Shown here: in pieces, positions 25,398 to 34,272 of the stretch
Layout: the number at the start of each line of letters is the position of its first letter
Numbering within the stretch: the first letter of the stretch is position 1
From: Nitrososphaerota archaeon
GTDB lineage: Archaea > Thermoproteota > Nitrososphaeria > Nitrososphaerales > Gagatemarchaeaceae
DNA length: 64,000 bases
Assembly: GCA_027339745.1 (NCBI GenBank)
Contig: DAHWNW010000001.1
Span: 62,001-126,000 of the forward strand
Direction: 5' to 3'
The notes under the pieces: generated by a model
Told to the model about the DNA's origin: nothing
Databases searched by the model: none
The model's input: the letters and a program-made list of their open reading frames with translations, nothing else
Position numbers and translations under genes: made by a program

Positions 25398-25477
25398 CCC
25401 GTCTCGGAAAGGGCTGCGCAGGCTAGTTAACGGTTGTGGAGGCCCTGTCCATCACCCCCCGCTGGTCCTGCCGTCGC

Positions 25478-26749
25478 TCATCGCAGCGAGCCCCTCCATT
25501 TCGGAGGGACCCGGTCCGTGTAGACCACCTCCTTGGCGCCGACGAACTCGGAGAGCCTCTCGATAGTCTCTGCCAGCTCCCTCGAGACTTCGCTGTCGGC
25601 GGGGGCTCCCTTCTCTGCGTGGACGGAGTTGATGTGCAGCCTCTCTGCCCGCTTGTCCAAGCGGGGGTCAATCCGGCCTATCAGGCGGTCGCCGAAGAGA
25701 ATCGGCATGACATAGGTCCCGAACCTCCGCCTTTCCTTCTGCAGGAACTGCTCCCTCACGTAGTCGAAGGCGAAGAGCGCCTTCGTCCGGGCGGTGCTGC
25801 TGACAAGGTTGTCAAACGGAGGGAGGAGCGACATGCGGGGTCGCCAGGAGTCGGTCGCGGCGAGGTCCAGGGAGCCGAGATCGTCCTTGTGGATGTACCT
25901 CGGCGCGCCGCGACCCGACCCCTCTACGCTGACCCGGTGGATCACAGACTCCTCCTCAAGGAGGCCGAGGGTCCTCCGCAACGTCCGGTAGCGTCCCCGG
26001 GGGAAGTAGTAGTTCACCTCAGGAGCTGTCGCCGTCCCCAAGGCAAGGATCGCCCGCTCTGCCGCCCGGCGCTCGTACTCTTCCTCGGTCAGTGGTGTGT
26101 CATCCACCCAGCGGGGGAGGAAGCCTTCGGTCAGGCCCCAGAGGTTCTGATTCCCCTCGTGCCCGACGACCATCACCTCCCCCCTCATGTGAAGGTGGAA
26201 GAGCATCTCTCCGACGTCGCTTCCGGGGGCCCAGTCCTCGTTGCGCCTCTTCGTCCGGTGGTGATCCTTGAACTGGCTCACGAGGAGGGGCCCCCTTGCG
26301 AGTTCCCTCAGCACCCGCCGCCTCAGCTCGCGATGGGAGGTGAGGAACTCTGCGGCTTCCAAGCTCTGGTGCTTCCACGACCCGGCCAGCGAGCCCGGGT
26401 AGCGCCGCATCAGGGAGGAGTATATCGGATAGTCCTCGCAGCTCACGATCGCGGCGAAGGGGAGCCAGTGCTGGAAGAGCCTCTTCTCGTCCCACAGGAG
26501 CGCTTCGAGGTCGGCCGGGCGGAAGCCGCCGAGCCTCGCCCAGATGGAGAGGAGGTGCGAGGGGGCGACCACGGTCACCGGGTCCCACTGCACGTAGGCC
26601 AGGTCTTTCACCAGGGAGACGATGTCGTCCCTCGTCGCCGCGGTGGGGAGGGCGCCGGCGAGGCGCTGCTTGGTGACGGCAAGGCGCCTCACGGTCCCGA
26701 TGGAGGCCGAGAACGCGGCTCGTGTCAACGGCCGGACCCTGCGCCCCAC
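25478..26749 (-). CDS. YcaQ/AlkX-family DNA glycosylase (winged-helix HTH_42 fold)
   Basis: The 423-residue protein matches the HTH_42 family. LAYVQWDPVTVVAPSHLL contains the Q-hydrophobic-D motif characteristic of the YcaQ branch, and LWDEKRLFQHWLPFAA is a family hallmark. YcaQ excises alkylated bases and unhooks DNA interstrand crosslinks; AlkZ is the related self-resistance enzyme. C-terminal winged-helix segments with NLWGLTEGFLP follow. It overlaps the 3' end of the upstream toroid-fold gene by 25 bases, so they may be co-transcribed. A second, AlkZ-like family member is at 56653. Confidence 0.82.
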   Translation of the reverse strand: MGRRVRPLTRAAFSASIGTVRRLAVTKQRLAGALPTAATRDDIVSLVKDLAYVQWDPVTVVAPSHLLSIWARLGGFRPADLEALLWDEKRLFQHWLPFAAIVSCEDYPIYSSLMRRYPGSLAGSWKHQSLEAAEFLTSHRELRRRVLRELARGPLLVSQFKDHHRTKRRNEDWAPGSDVGEMLFHLHMRGEVMVVGHEGNQNLWGLTEGFLPRWVDDTPLTEEEYERRAAERAILALGTATAPEVNYYFPRGRYRTLRRTLGLLEEESVIHRVSVEGSGRGAPRYIHKDDLGSLDLAATDSWRPRMSLLPPFDNLVSSTARTKALFAFDYVREQFLQKERRRFGTYVMPILFGDRLIGRIDPRLDKRAERLHINSVHAEKGAPADSEVSRELAETIERLSEFVGAKEVVYTDRVPPKWRGSLR

Positions 26750-27729
26750 TCCCCCAGGCGGGCAAGCACAGTCAGCGCCCTGAGGGTGACCATCTTGCTC
26801 GGTCTCCCTGGGACCTCAAGCGAGAATGGGACCGTCGCCTGTCTCGGATGGTCCCTGTCCCAGCGCCCCTGAGGACTGTCAGGGTCCGGGTTGACCGAGT
26901 CGAGGAGCCACCTGCCGTCCGGTCTGCGCTTCGACTTCAGGAGCGAGACGGCGTAGTCCATCCTCCTGTCAGTGGTATAGCCCAGGGCGGTCATGAAATC
27001 GAGGCCGACGAGGATGTCGTAGTAGTAGTGCACAGGATAATGGAACAGGTACCATGGTTCGTATCGCTCCCCCTGTCGGTGAAGCTCTCGCTGGAGGAAG
27101 AACTCGGCCCCCTTCTCGACCGCTCCCTTCATCCCCCGCGTCCACTTCTGGCGGGGGTAGACAGCGAACGCGCTGAGCGGCTCCCATGAGTCCAGGTTGC
27201 GCCCTTTCGCCCTCTCTCCGTAGTTGAAGCAAGACCACCCTCCGAGCTCCGATTGGCTCTTCACGAACCACTCGAACGCGCTCTTCACCCTGGGGTGGTC
27301 GACGTACCCGAACTTCACCAGGGCCCTGGCGGCGTTACCTGTGGTGCAGAGGTGACCGCGCTTCGCGCCCTTCTCGCTCGACCCCGCGAACCCCCCGTCG
27401 TCCGCGGCGAACCTGTCAATCCAAAGCCGGCAGGACGCGTCGACCCTCGGGTCGGCTTTCGTGAGTCCGAGGTCCGCGAGGACTAGGAGCATCCAGTTGG
27501 TGGCCGAGTACTTCGGCTGATAGAGGCTCCGCTCCTCCTCCCAGAAGCCCCCTGGTCTCCGCCTGTCCATGACCTCCTTCGCCCAGCCAATGGAAGGGAT
27601 TGCGGAGCGCGCCTCCCTGACTTCAGGGTCTGCTTCGCTCCTTCCGAGGAGCCCCGTAAGGGCGAAATACCTCACCGAGGGCTGACCCTCCTCGAGGAGC
27701 CACGTCAGGGCGCCGTCCTGCGCACTCAT
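26725..27729 (-). CDS. Prenyltransferase/squalene-cyclase-type alpha-toroid repeat protein
   Basis: The 334-residue protein is built from helical repeats with the GGF/GGW turns typical of terpene-cyclase and prenyltransferase beta toroids (ADDGGFAGS, SELGGWSCFN, RPDGRWLLDS). The N-terminus LTWLLEEGQPSVRYFALTGLL resembles a family often mislabelled as nitrogen-fixation proteins. The DxDD catalytic motif of squalene-hopene cyclase is absent, so cyclase activity should not be assumed. Its stop overlaps the YcaQ-family gene. Function unknown. Confidence 0.7.
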   Translation of the reverse strand: MSAQDGALTWLLEEGQPSVRYFALTGLLGRSEADPEVREARSAIPSIGWAKEVMDRRRPGGFWEEERSLYQPKYSATNWMLLVLADLGLTKADPRVDASCRLWIDRFAADDGGFAGSSEKGAKRGHLCTTGNAARALVKFGYVDHPRVKSAFEWFVKSQSELGGWSCFNYGERAKGRNLDSWEPLSAFAVYPRQKWTRGMKGAVEKGAEFFLQRELHRQGERYEPWYLFHYPVHYYYDILVGLDFMTALGYTTDRRMDYAVSLLKSKRRPDGRWLLDSVNPDPDSPQGRWDRDHPRQATVPFSLEVPGRPSKMVTLRALTVLARLGEWGAGSGR

Positions 27730-27762
27730 GCCAGCGTGTTGGATGGGGGCATCCAGGCTGCC

Positions 27763-28458
27763 TCAGGAGAGGTCGACCAGGCTCTTCGCCGTCTCAGTCG
27801 GCTTCGTTATCATGGGCCAGTGCCCGGCTTCTATCTTCCTATAGGGCCCGTCAAGCTTCCCCCACTTCCCAGCGACGATATCATCCACGGGGTCGCCGGA
27901 AAGGGTGCAGAAGACGTATGCTTCCTTGATCTTGTCGTAGTTCTCTGACAGCGTGATGGGGTCCTTCGCGAGCTTTATCGGCCAGGGGGTGGACATGGAC
28001 ATGAACCACCTCCTCTTTTCTCCGATGATGTCTTTGCCTATCGTGTGGACGGTCGCATCGGTCAGTGGGACCCCCAGCTTGTCTTCGGTGAGGGCCGGGA
28101 ACTCGTTCGTCGGGTCGAACCCCCCCTGAGGGGTCCTGACCCGCTCGGGCCTGAACGCGTCGAGGTAGATCACCTTCTTCACCTTGTCGTGGGCCCTGTC
28201 AGAGACAGCGGCGGCAACTTTCCCCGCGAAGCTGTGCCCCACAAGGACGAAGTCGTCCAGCTCGTTATACCTTATGACGTTGAGCACGTCGTCAATGGCG
28301 GTATCCATCCCGACGTCCTTGGACATGAGATGGACCCTCTCTCCCATCCCGGTCAGGGTTGCCTGATAGGCTTCGTGGCCGTCCTTCTGAAGCTGGGCAG
28401 CCACGTCCCTCCACACCCATCCCCCCAGCCAAGCGCCCGGGATCAGGACGTACTTCAT
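27763..28458 (-). CDS. Alpha/beta hydrolase
   Basis: The 231-residue protein begins MKYVLIPGAWLGGWVWRDVA, the oxyanion-side strand and loop. The nucleophile elbow is VLVGHSFAG, and the C-terminal IEAGHWPMITKP supplies the catalytic His. It resembles the esterase/hydroxynitrile-lyase-like group (small-molecule hydrolases with short caps). Substrate unknown. I chose the ATG at 28458: a TATA-like GCTTATGTAG near 28484 predicts transcription starting about there, and GTG at 28479 would be too close to it. Confidence 0.8.
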   Translation of the reverse strand: MKYVLIPGAWLGGWVWRDVAAQLQKDGHEAYQATLTGMGERVHLMSKDVGMDTAIDDVLNVIRYNELDDFVLVGHSFAGKVAAAVSDRAHDKVKKVIYLDAFRPERVRTPQGGFDPTNEFPALTEDKLGVPLTDATVHTIGKDIIGEKRRWFMSMSTPWPIKLAKDPITLSENYDKIKEAYVFCTLSGDPVDDIVAGKWGKLDGPYRKIEAGHWPMITKPTETAKSLVDLS

Positions 28459-28479
28459 GGCGGACGGCTCCCTCGTCAC

Positions 28480-29159
28480 CTACATAAGCCTCTGGAGGGC
28501 GCGTCGACTCCGCGGATGGGGGTCAGCGAAACTGTCCCGACCCCAGCCCCTCTGAAGGGCCCGGCCGAAGGCGCAAGCCCCCCTCGCCGGCAAGCTCGGG
28601 GAGGCAGGAAGAACTCCCTCAAGGATACGCATGGCTCAGGTGCCCGCGCTCCGGACGGCTCAAGCCCCTCGCGATGTCGTCGCACCGCTTCGAATCAAGC
28701 TCCAGGCGGTAGATCTCGACGGGGGGTTGAGACGACGCCTCCCTATCAAGGACACAGGATCGTGCCCAGGAGGGCTCCGGAGCGAAAGAGCCCATGCGGC
28801 CGCGTTCGATGCCGTGAAAGCAGGTCGAAAGCTTTGGCGGGCCGTGGTCCGAGCGGCTTTGCTTGCGTGCTTCTTCGCCGTTCCTTCCATAACGGGGATA
28901 CAAAATTCCTGTTTCTATCCCCCGGCGGGCACCAACCGCTTTCGTTCGAGATGTACGGCGCGGGAGCGACCTACAGCCTCGGACATTACTACTGGCACCG
29001 GCACCCTTTGGGGCTCTGCGTTTGCTGCATGACCGGACATCCAGCTAACGGCTGACGGGGAGAAAGGTCGACAGGGGCACAAGTCGGGTACCGGCGCCGT
29101 AGACAGAAGGGAGCGTTGATATACTCGACGCGAGTCCCGACTCCGGCAAGGCCCCCACC
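28480..29159. other. Long intergenic region, nothing recognised
   Basis: About 680 bases between a minus-strand hydrolase and the plus-strand IMP dehydrogenase. All frames give Arg/Pro/Ser-rich sequences without domains. I looked for RNase P RNA, SRP RNA and tRNA features and found none. TGATATACT near 29120 is the IMP dehydrogenase promoter. Confidence 0.4.
29117..29125 (+). promoter_or_regulatory. TATA box of the guaB-guaA-deaminase cluster
   Basis: TGATATACT lies 39 bases before the TTG at 29160, implying a leader of about 12 bases. Confidence 0.5.
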
Positions 29160-30260
29160 TTGCCAACAAGCTTCCTACGGAAACTCACCGATGCGCAGAG
29201 CGTCTTCACGTTCAGGGACTTCATACTCCTTCCTGGAAGGAGCGAAGTCGAGCCGAGCGGCATAGACCTCTCTGCTAGACTGACCAGGAACATAGGGCTG
29301 AAAGTCCCGCTCGTTTCGTCCCCCATGGACACCGTGACAGAGTGGAGACTCGCCCTCGAGATGGCGAGACTTGGGGGGGCCGGGGCGATACACAGGAACA
29401 TGCCGATAGGCAAGCAGGTTGAGCATGCGAAGAAGGTGAAGGCGGCCAAGGTGGAGGCTCTGAGCGCGGACAGCAAGGGGAGGCCCCTCGTAGGGGCGTC
29501 TGTCTCCCCCCTCGACGCCGAGAGGTGCAAGGCATTGGATAGGGTTGCAGACTTCCTTGTCGCGGACGTCGCGCATTTCCACACCTCCAGGGTCATGGAC
29601 GCGGCAAGGAAGATCATCCCGGACCTTTCTTCTGATTTCATCGCAGGGAACGTGGGGACGAGCCAGGCAGCCTTCGACATCCTGGACGAGCTCCCGCGGG
29701 TCGACGGGTTCAGGGCAGGGATCGGCTCGGGTTCCATATGCATCACCTCGGAGGTCACGCGGGTCGGCGCGCCGACCCTCTTCGCAGTGGCTCAGGTGGC
29801 CAGCGCGCTGGAAGAGAGGGGCGTCGACGTCCCGATAGTGGCCGACGGGGGGATAAGGGGGCCGGGGGACGCCGCGCTCGCCTTCGCCGCCGGCGCCTCG
29901 GCGGCCATGCTCGGCTCTATGCTCGCCGGGACCAAGGAGTCTCCGAGCCCCCTGATCAACAAGGAAGGGAAGAGGTACAAGGTCCATAGGGGGATGGCGA
30001 GCGCCTCCGCGAGGAAGGTCAGGTTCGCGGTCGACAGGTACAGCGTCCCCGCCAAGGGCCTGGACGAAGGCGTCGAGGCGTACGTCCCCTACGTCGGGGG
30101 AACGGAAGCGGTCGTGGCCAGGATGGAGAACGGGCTCAGGGCGGCTCTCGGATACGCCGGGGCGAAGAGCGTGCGAGAGATGTGGAGGAAAGCCACCTTC
30201 GGCTCGGTGAGCGCTGTCGGCGCCTCCGAACTGGGGGCGCACTCCATAGAGGTGAAGTGA
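29160..30260 (+). CDS. guaB: IMP dehydrogenase, CBS-less form
   Basis: The 366-residue TIM barrel has the IMPDH loop GIGSGSICIT with the catalytic cysteine C194. Phosphate-site and flap elements VADGGIRGPGDAA and YVPYVGGTEAVVARM are present. It oxidises IMP to XMP with NAD. The usual CBS-domain insertion after the RNMPIGKQVEHAKKV region is missing, so the enzyme is about 120 residues shorter than the common form. GMP reductase is the main alternative, but coupling to guaA (TGATG overlap) favours IMP dehydrogenase. Confidence 0.82.
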   Translation: MPTSFLRKLTDAQSVFTFRDFILLPGRSEVEPSGIDLSARLTRNIGLKVPLVSSPMDTVTEWRLALEMARLGGAGAIHRNMPIGKQVEHAKKVKAAKVEALSADSKGRPLVGASVSPLDAERCKALDRVADFLVADVAHFHTSRVMDAARKIIPDLSSDFIAGNVGTSQAAFDILDELPRVDGFRAGIGSGSICITSEVTRVGAPTLFAVAQVASALEERGVDVPIVADGGIRGPGDAALAFAAGASAAMLGSMLAGTKESPSPLINKEGKRYKVHRGMASASARKVRFAVDRYSVPAKGLDEGVEAYVPYVGGTEAVVARMENGLRAALGYAGAKSVREMWRKATFGSVSAVGASELGAHSIEVK

Positions 30261-31804
30261 TGGACCCCGGCCTGGCGGGCGGGATAGCCGTCTTAGACTT
30301 CGGGGGACAGTACGCCCACCTGATCTGCCGGAGGGTCAGGGCGCTTCAAGTGTACGCCGCCCTGGTCCCGCATTGGACCCCCCTGGCTGAGCTGAAGGAG
30401 GCCGGGGTCGCCGGCGTGATCCTTTCAGGGGGCCCATCGAGCGTCTACGCTCCAGGCGCGCCCGCCGCCGACCCCGAAATCTTCGAGGGGAGCGTCCCCG
30501 TCCTTGGTATCTGCTACGGATACCAGCTGTTGGTGAAGGCCCACGGGGGCGAGGTGGCCGGTGCGGGGAGGAGGGAGTACGGGAGGACCAGGGTCAGGGT
30601 CTCAGATGGAGACAGGCTGTTCGAGGGGGTTGGAGGGGAGGAGCTGGCGGTCTGGATGAGCCATTCTGACTCGGCGACTAAGATCCCCGCGTCCATGCGG
30701 GTCCTCGCGGCGTCCGAAGCGTCCCCCTTCGCGGCTGTCCGGCTCCTCGGCGGGGAGCAGTACGGCGTCCAGTTCCACCCGGAGGTCTCGCACACAGACA
30801 AGGGGGAGAGGCTGCTCTCCAACTTCGTCCTCGGTGTCTGCGGGGCCGAAAGGAAGTGGAGCATGCTCGGGTTCCTCCAGCGGTCGGTCGAGGAGCTCTC
30901 GAGGCTCGATGGCAGGGTCCTCTGCGCCGTCTCCGGCGGGGTCGACTCCACGGTGACGGCCGCGATACTGTCGAAGGCCGTCGGGGACAGGCTGAGGTGC
31001 GTCTTCATCGATACGGGGCTCCTAAGGGCGGGGGAGAAGGAGAAGGTCGAAGGGGTGCTCAGAAGGGGGCTCGGCCTCAACGTCGCGTTCGTCGACGCCT
31101 CGGAGAGATTCCTCGGGGCCCTCGACGGGGTTGCCGACCCCGAAGAGAAGAGAAGGGTGGTGGGGAAGACCTTTGCTGACGCCTTCGAGGAGTTCGCCCG
31201 CGAGGAGGGACCGTTCGAACACCTCGCCCAGGGGACGTTGTACCCGGACGTGATAGAGAGCGGGAGGTCCACGGGGCCGGCGGCGGTCATCAAGACCCAT
31301 CACAACGTCGGGGGGCTCCCTGCCGGACTCTCCATGCGGGTTGTCGAGCCGCTCCGAGAACTGTACAAGGACGAGGTCAGGGAGCTCGGGGGGCTCCTCG
31401 GCCTCCCGGAGGAGGCCATGAAGAGGCACCCGTTCCCGGGTCCGGGGCTCGCGGTGAGGGTCCTGGGGGAGGTGACCCCCGAGAAGCTCCGCGTCTCCAG
31501 GGAGGCAAGCAGGATAGTTGAAGAGGTCCTGGAGGAAGACGGGGCGTACTCCGACGCGTGGCAGGCGTTCGCCTACGTGGGGGACGACAAGGTCACCGGG
31601 GTCCTGGGAGACGAGCGGACGTACGGCTTCCAGGTGGTGGTCAAGGTAGTCGAGTCGGTGGACGGGATGACCGCGGATTGGAGCAGGCTCAGCTCCGGGA
31701 CGCTGGAGAAGATCTCGACGAGGATCACCAACGAAGTGCAGGGGGCCGTGGCTGTAGCCTACAACATCTCGTCGAAGCCCCCGGCCACCATCGAGCCCCA
31801 GTGA
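30260..31804 (+). CDS. guaA: GMP synthase, fused glutaminase and synthetase
   Basis: The 514-residue protein carries a class I glutamine amidotransferase domain (GICYGYQL with C85; QFHPEVSH). The ATP-pyrophosphatase domain follows (AVSGGVDSTVT, residues about 223-233), then the C-terminal dimerisation domain (RHPFPGPGLAVRVLGE). It converts XMP to GMP. Many archaea encode the two halves separately; here they are fused as in bacteria. The ATG at 30260 overlaps the guaB stop (TGATG). The frame extends further upstream, but that part lies inside guaB. Confidence 0.95.
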   Translation: MDPGLAGGIAVLDFGGQYAHLICRRVRALQVYAALVPHWTPLAELKEAGVAGVILSGGPSSVYAPGAPAADPEIFEGSVPVLGICYGYQLLVKAHGGEVAGAGRREYGRTRVRVSDGDRLFEGVGGEELAVWMSHSDSATKIPASMRVLAASEASPFAAVRLLGGEQYGVQFHPEVSHTDKGERLLSNFVLGVCGAERKWSMLGFLQRSVEELSRLDGRVLCAVSGGVDSTVTAAILSKAVGDRLRCVFIDTGLLRAGEKEKVEGVLRRGLGLNVAFVDASERFLGALDGVADPEEKRRVVGKTFADAFEEFAREEGPFEHLAQGTLYPDVIESGRSTGPAAVIKTHHNVGGLPAGLSMRVVEPLRELYKDEVRELGGLLGLPEEAMKRHPFPGPGLAVRVLGEVTPEKLRVSREASRIVEEVLEEDGAYSDAWQAFAYVGDDKVTGVLGDERTYGFQVVVKVVESVDGMTADWSRLSSGTLEKISTRITNEVQGAVAVAYNISSKPPATIEPQ

Positions 31805-31808
31805 GAGC

Positions 31809-32795
31809 ATGACGCGTCCAAGACGACCGCGGGGGCTGGCCGAGCTGCACGTCCACCTCGGCGGCTCCGTGGATCCAGCCGTGATGTGGGAGATCGCCCA
31901 CGCGCAGGGGATCAGGCTCCCTACGAAGGACTACTGGAGGTTCGTCGACATGGTCACGGTCGACGGGGCGAAGGGGAAGACCTTCGACGAGTACCTCGCC
32001 CTCTTTCGGTGGACGGAGCTCATCCAGTCGAGCCCCCTAGCCATCGAGAGGTCGGTGTACCAGACGATCGCCGGGGCGTACAGGAAGAACAACATCACCC
32101 TCCTCGAGCTCCGCTTCAACCCCATGAAGAGGAACAGGGGAGGGGAGCAGGACTTGGACCAGATAATGATGGCGGCTGTGAGGGGCCTGGATAGGGCGTC
32201 CCTGGAATATCCGGTCAAGACCGGGCTGATCGTCTGCCTTGACAGGACCTTCGACCAGAGGCTGAACGAGATACTCGTGGACAAGGCGATCCTGTTCTCC
32301 GGGAGGGGGGTGGTCGGGGTCGACATAGCTGGACCTGCGCACAAGGGGTTCAGGTACGCCGACTACGCCGGGACGTTCAGGCGGGCGAGGGAGGAAGGGC
32401 TCGGCCTCACGGTCCACGCCGGGGAGGACGAGGGGCACGAGTCGGTCCGCGAGGTCCTAGAGCGCCTGGACCCTGACAGGGTGGGCCACGGAGTGAGGGC
32501 GACCGAGGACGAAGAAACCATGGACCTCCTTGTGAGGAGCGGCGCCGTGCTGGAAGTCTGTCCGACGTCGAACCTCAGCACCGGGGTGCTGAGCGGGGTG
32601 GGGGAGCTGAAGCGCGTCTTCGGGAAACTGAAGTCCCATGGGGTGAAGTTCACGATCAACACCGACGGACCGGAGATGCTGAAGACCAACCTGCGCGAGG
32701 AGGTGGACTTCCTGGTGAGGAACGGAGTCATCACGCCCGAGGAGGCGGTCGAGGCGAACAAGTCGGCGTTCGACGCGTCCTTCGTCAAGGGTTGA
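31809..32795 (+). CDS. Adenosine deaminase family protein
   Basis: The 328-residue protein has the ADA metal and catalytic motifs: AELHVHLGGS (H14, H16), TVHAGED (His plus catalytic Glu region), VGHGVRA and VCPTSNL. The final motif is NTDGPEML, where most adenosine deaminases have NTDDP, so the second Asp (substrate N7 contact) is Gly. It probably deaminates a purine nucleoside or base, but substrate preference may differ. It starts four bases after guaA and forms the third gene of a purine cluster. Confidence 0.82.
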   Translation: MTRPRRPRGLAELHVHLGGSVDPAVMWEIAHAQGIRLPTKDYWRFVDMVTVDGAKGKTFDEYLALFRWTELIQSSPLAIERSVYQTIAGAYRKNNITLLELRFNPMKRNRGGEQDLDQIMMAAVRGLDRASLEYPVKTGLIVCLDRTFDQRLNEILVDKAILFSGRGVVGVDIAGPAHKGFRYADYAGTFRRAREEGLGLTVHAGEDEGHESVREVLERLDPDRVGHGVRATEDEETMDLLVRSGAVLEVCPTSNLSTGVLSGVGELKRVFGKLKSHGVKFTINTDGPEMLKTNLREEVDFLVRNGVITPEEAVEANKSAFDASFVKG

Positions 32796-32830
32796 CAAAC
32801 GCAAAGGTTTGAAAGGAGAGCCGACCGGGC

Positions 32831-33568
32831 GTGTCGAAGTTGGATCCAACGGAGAAGGAGGCCGCTGTCGGCGAGTACAAGGTCAACTACGCTTCATTGG
32901 GGAACGGCGAACCACTCTTCCTGCTCCACGGCAGCGAGCCGAAGGAGAGCTGGAGGGTGTGGGAACCCCTTTTCCCGCTGGCGGACACCTACAAGCTCAT
33001 CGCGCCAGACCTCCTTGGCCATGGGAAGTCCTCGAAGCCGCTGGAGACCCCCGACCACAGGTTGCAGGCGCACATGCTCAAGGACCTGGCGGACAGGCTG
33101 GGGGTGCACCAGGCTGGGATGATCGGGGGCGGGTGGGGGGGTCAGGTCGCCCTCGAGTTCGCCCTGGAGTGGCCAGACTGCGTCAGCCTCCTCGTCCTTC
33201 TGGCGAGCTCCTACGACGTGGAGCAGATCCCCAGGCTGCAGAAGCTGAGGAAGCCGGCTCTCATCATATTCGCCGAGGACGACATGCTCACCCAGTTGAA
33301 GGCAGGGTACCTCCTTAGGGACGCGATAGGGACATCGAGGCTGGAAGTCCTCGAGCCTGTGGCCAAGGACCCCAGGTACGATTTCCGCATGTCGCATAGG
33401 CTCCAGAAATTCAGGGGCCCCCAGGTCCTACAGCTCGCGAGGTCATTCCTCTCCAGGCCATGGGCGATGGTGGCAGAGCCTCCGGAGATGGAGAACGAGC
33501 TCCGGGGACAGGCGCTGAGGAAGGAAGACGAGAAGGACGGGGCCATCTGGAAGAAGACCTCGCCTTAG
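32831..33568 (+). CDS. Alpha/beta-hydrolase-fold protein lacking the nucleophilic serine
   Basis: The 245-residue protein has LFLLHGSEPKESWRVWEPL at the oxyanion strand, APDLLGHGKSSKP, and an elbow that reads IGGGWGG where active enzymes have GHSWGG. The nucleophile position is glycine (codon GGG at 33131). The acid Asp (FAEDDML) and a late His (MSHRL) remain. It may be a non-catalytic member or use a different mechanism. The GTG start is 35 bases after the deaminase gene. Confidence 0.7.
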   Translation: MSKLDPTEKEAAVGEYKVNYASLGNGEPLFLLHGSEPKESWRVWEPLFPLADTYKLIAPDLLGHGKSSKPLETPDHRLQAHMLKDLADRLGVHQAGMIGGGWGGQVALEFALEWPDCVSLLVLLASSYDVEQIPRLQKLRKPALIIFAEDDMLTQLKAGYLLRDAIGTSRLEVLEPVAKDPRYDFRMSHRLQKFRGPQVLQLARSFLSRPWAMVAEPPEMENELRGQALRKEDEKDGAIWKKTSP

Positions 33569-33658
33569 GCCCAGAAAGGAACCGCACCCAGCCGTGGGAG
33601 GCCCCTTCGCTGGTCCGCTCGTCGGTCCTGCGCCCCTTCGCCCGGGCGCCCGGAGAGC

Positions 33659-34270
33659 CTACCTAGAAGCCATTGCCACGCGTTCTTGTTCGTTCTTCTT
33701 CTTCACGGCGTAGCTGTTGGCGTCCCCGGCAGCGGCCTGGATTATCTCGTCCGCCAGGACCTCCTCCACCGTCTTCGGGGAGTTGAACGCGGACTCCCTC
33801 ACCCCCTCTGAGATGAACCTCAGGGCGAGGTCGACCCTCCTCACCGGGGAGATGTCAACCGACTGGTGATAGACCACGCCTCCGTAGCTCAGCCTCGTGG
33901 TGTCTTCGTTGGGGGATGAGTTCTCGATGGCCTTCACCAACTGCTGCACCGGGTTCTGGCCGGTCCTGAGCTCTATGATAGAGAAGGATGTCTTGACGAC
34001 GCTCAGCGCCTTCTGCTTCTTGCCGCCCATCCTCCCCGTGTTCTTGGCGTACTTCTTGCCGAAGTGCATCATCTCGTTGACGAGCCTCTCGACTATGTTG
34101 ACCCTGGTCTTCCCGAACTTCTTGTGCTCGTGCCTCCCCCCCGAGTGCGGGATGAGGATCGGCCTCACGTTGATCACCGTCTGGAGCCCCGGGTCTGTCA
34201 CCTTGACCCCGGTCAGGTCCCACCTCTCCCAGAGCAGGAGGTTGGGGTACTCGAGCGCCTGCTTGCTCAC
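33659..34270 (-). CDS. rps7: Ribosomal protein S7
   Basis: The 203-residue archaeal S7 (uS7) contains INVRPILIPHSGGRHEHKKFGK, KTSFSIIELRTGQNPVQQLVKAIEN and VDISPVRRVDLALRFI, the 16S-rRNA-binding regions. I place the start at GTG 34270, two bases after the S12 stop; a longer frame from 34348 overlaps S12 and lacks homology. It is the last gene of the minus-strand rpoH-to-rps7 cluster. Confidence 0.95.
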   Translation of the reverse strand: MSKQALEYPNLLLWERWDLTGVKVTDPGLQTVINVRPILIPHSGGRHEHKKFGKTRVNIVERLVNEMMHFGKKYAKNTGRMGGKKQKALSVVKTSFSIIELRTGQNPVQQLVKAIENSSPNEDTTRLSYGGVVYHQSVDISPVRRVDLALRFISEGVRESAFNSPKTVEEVLADEIIQAAAGDANSYAVKKKNEQERVAMASR

Positions 34271-34272
34271 GC

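Noticed and set aside
25436-26872. Long plus-strand frame (478 codons) opposite the YcaQ-family gene
   Set aside because: Antisense shadow of a gene with clear family motifs; translation is Arg/Pro/Gly-rich without a domain.
28908-28922. TGTTTCTATCCCC shared with 17981-17993
   Set aside because: A 13-base match without further similarity around it; probably chance or a loose promoter-like element.
30182-30259. Upstream in-frame extension of GMP synthase
   Set aside because: Overlaps the end of guaB; the glutaminase domain starts correctly at the ATG at 30260.
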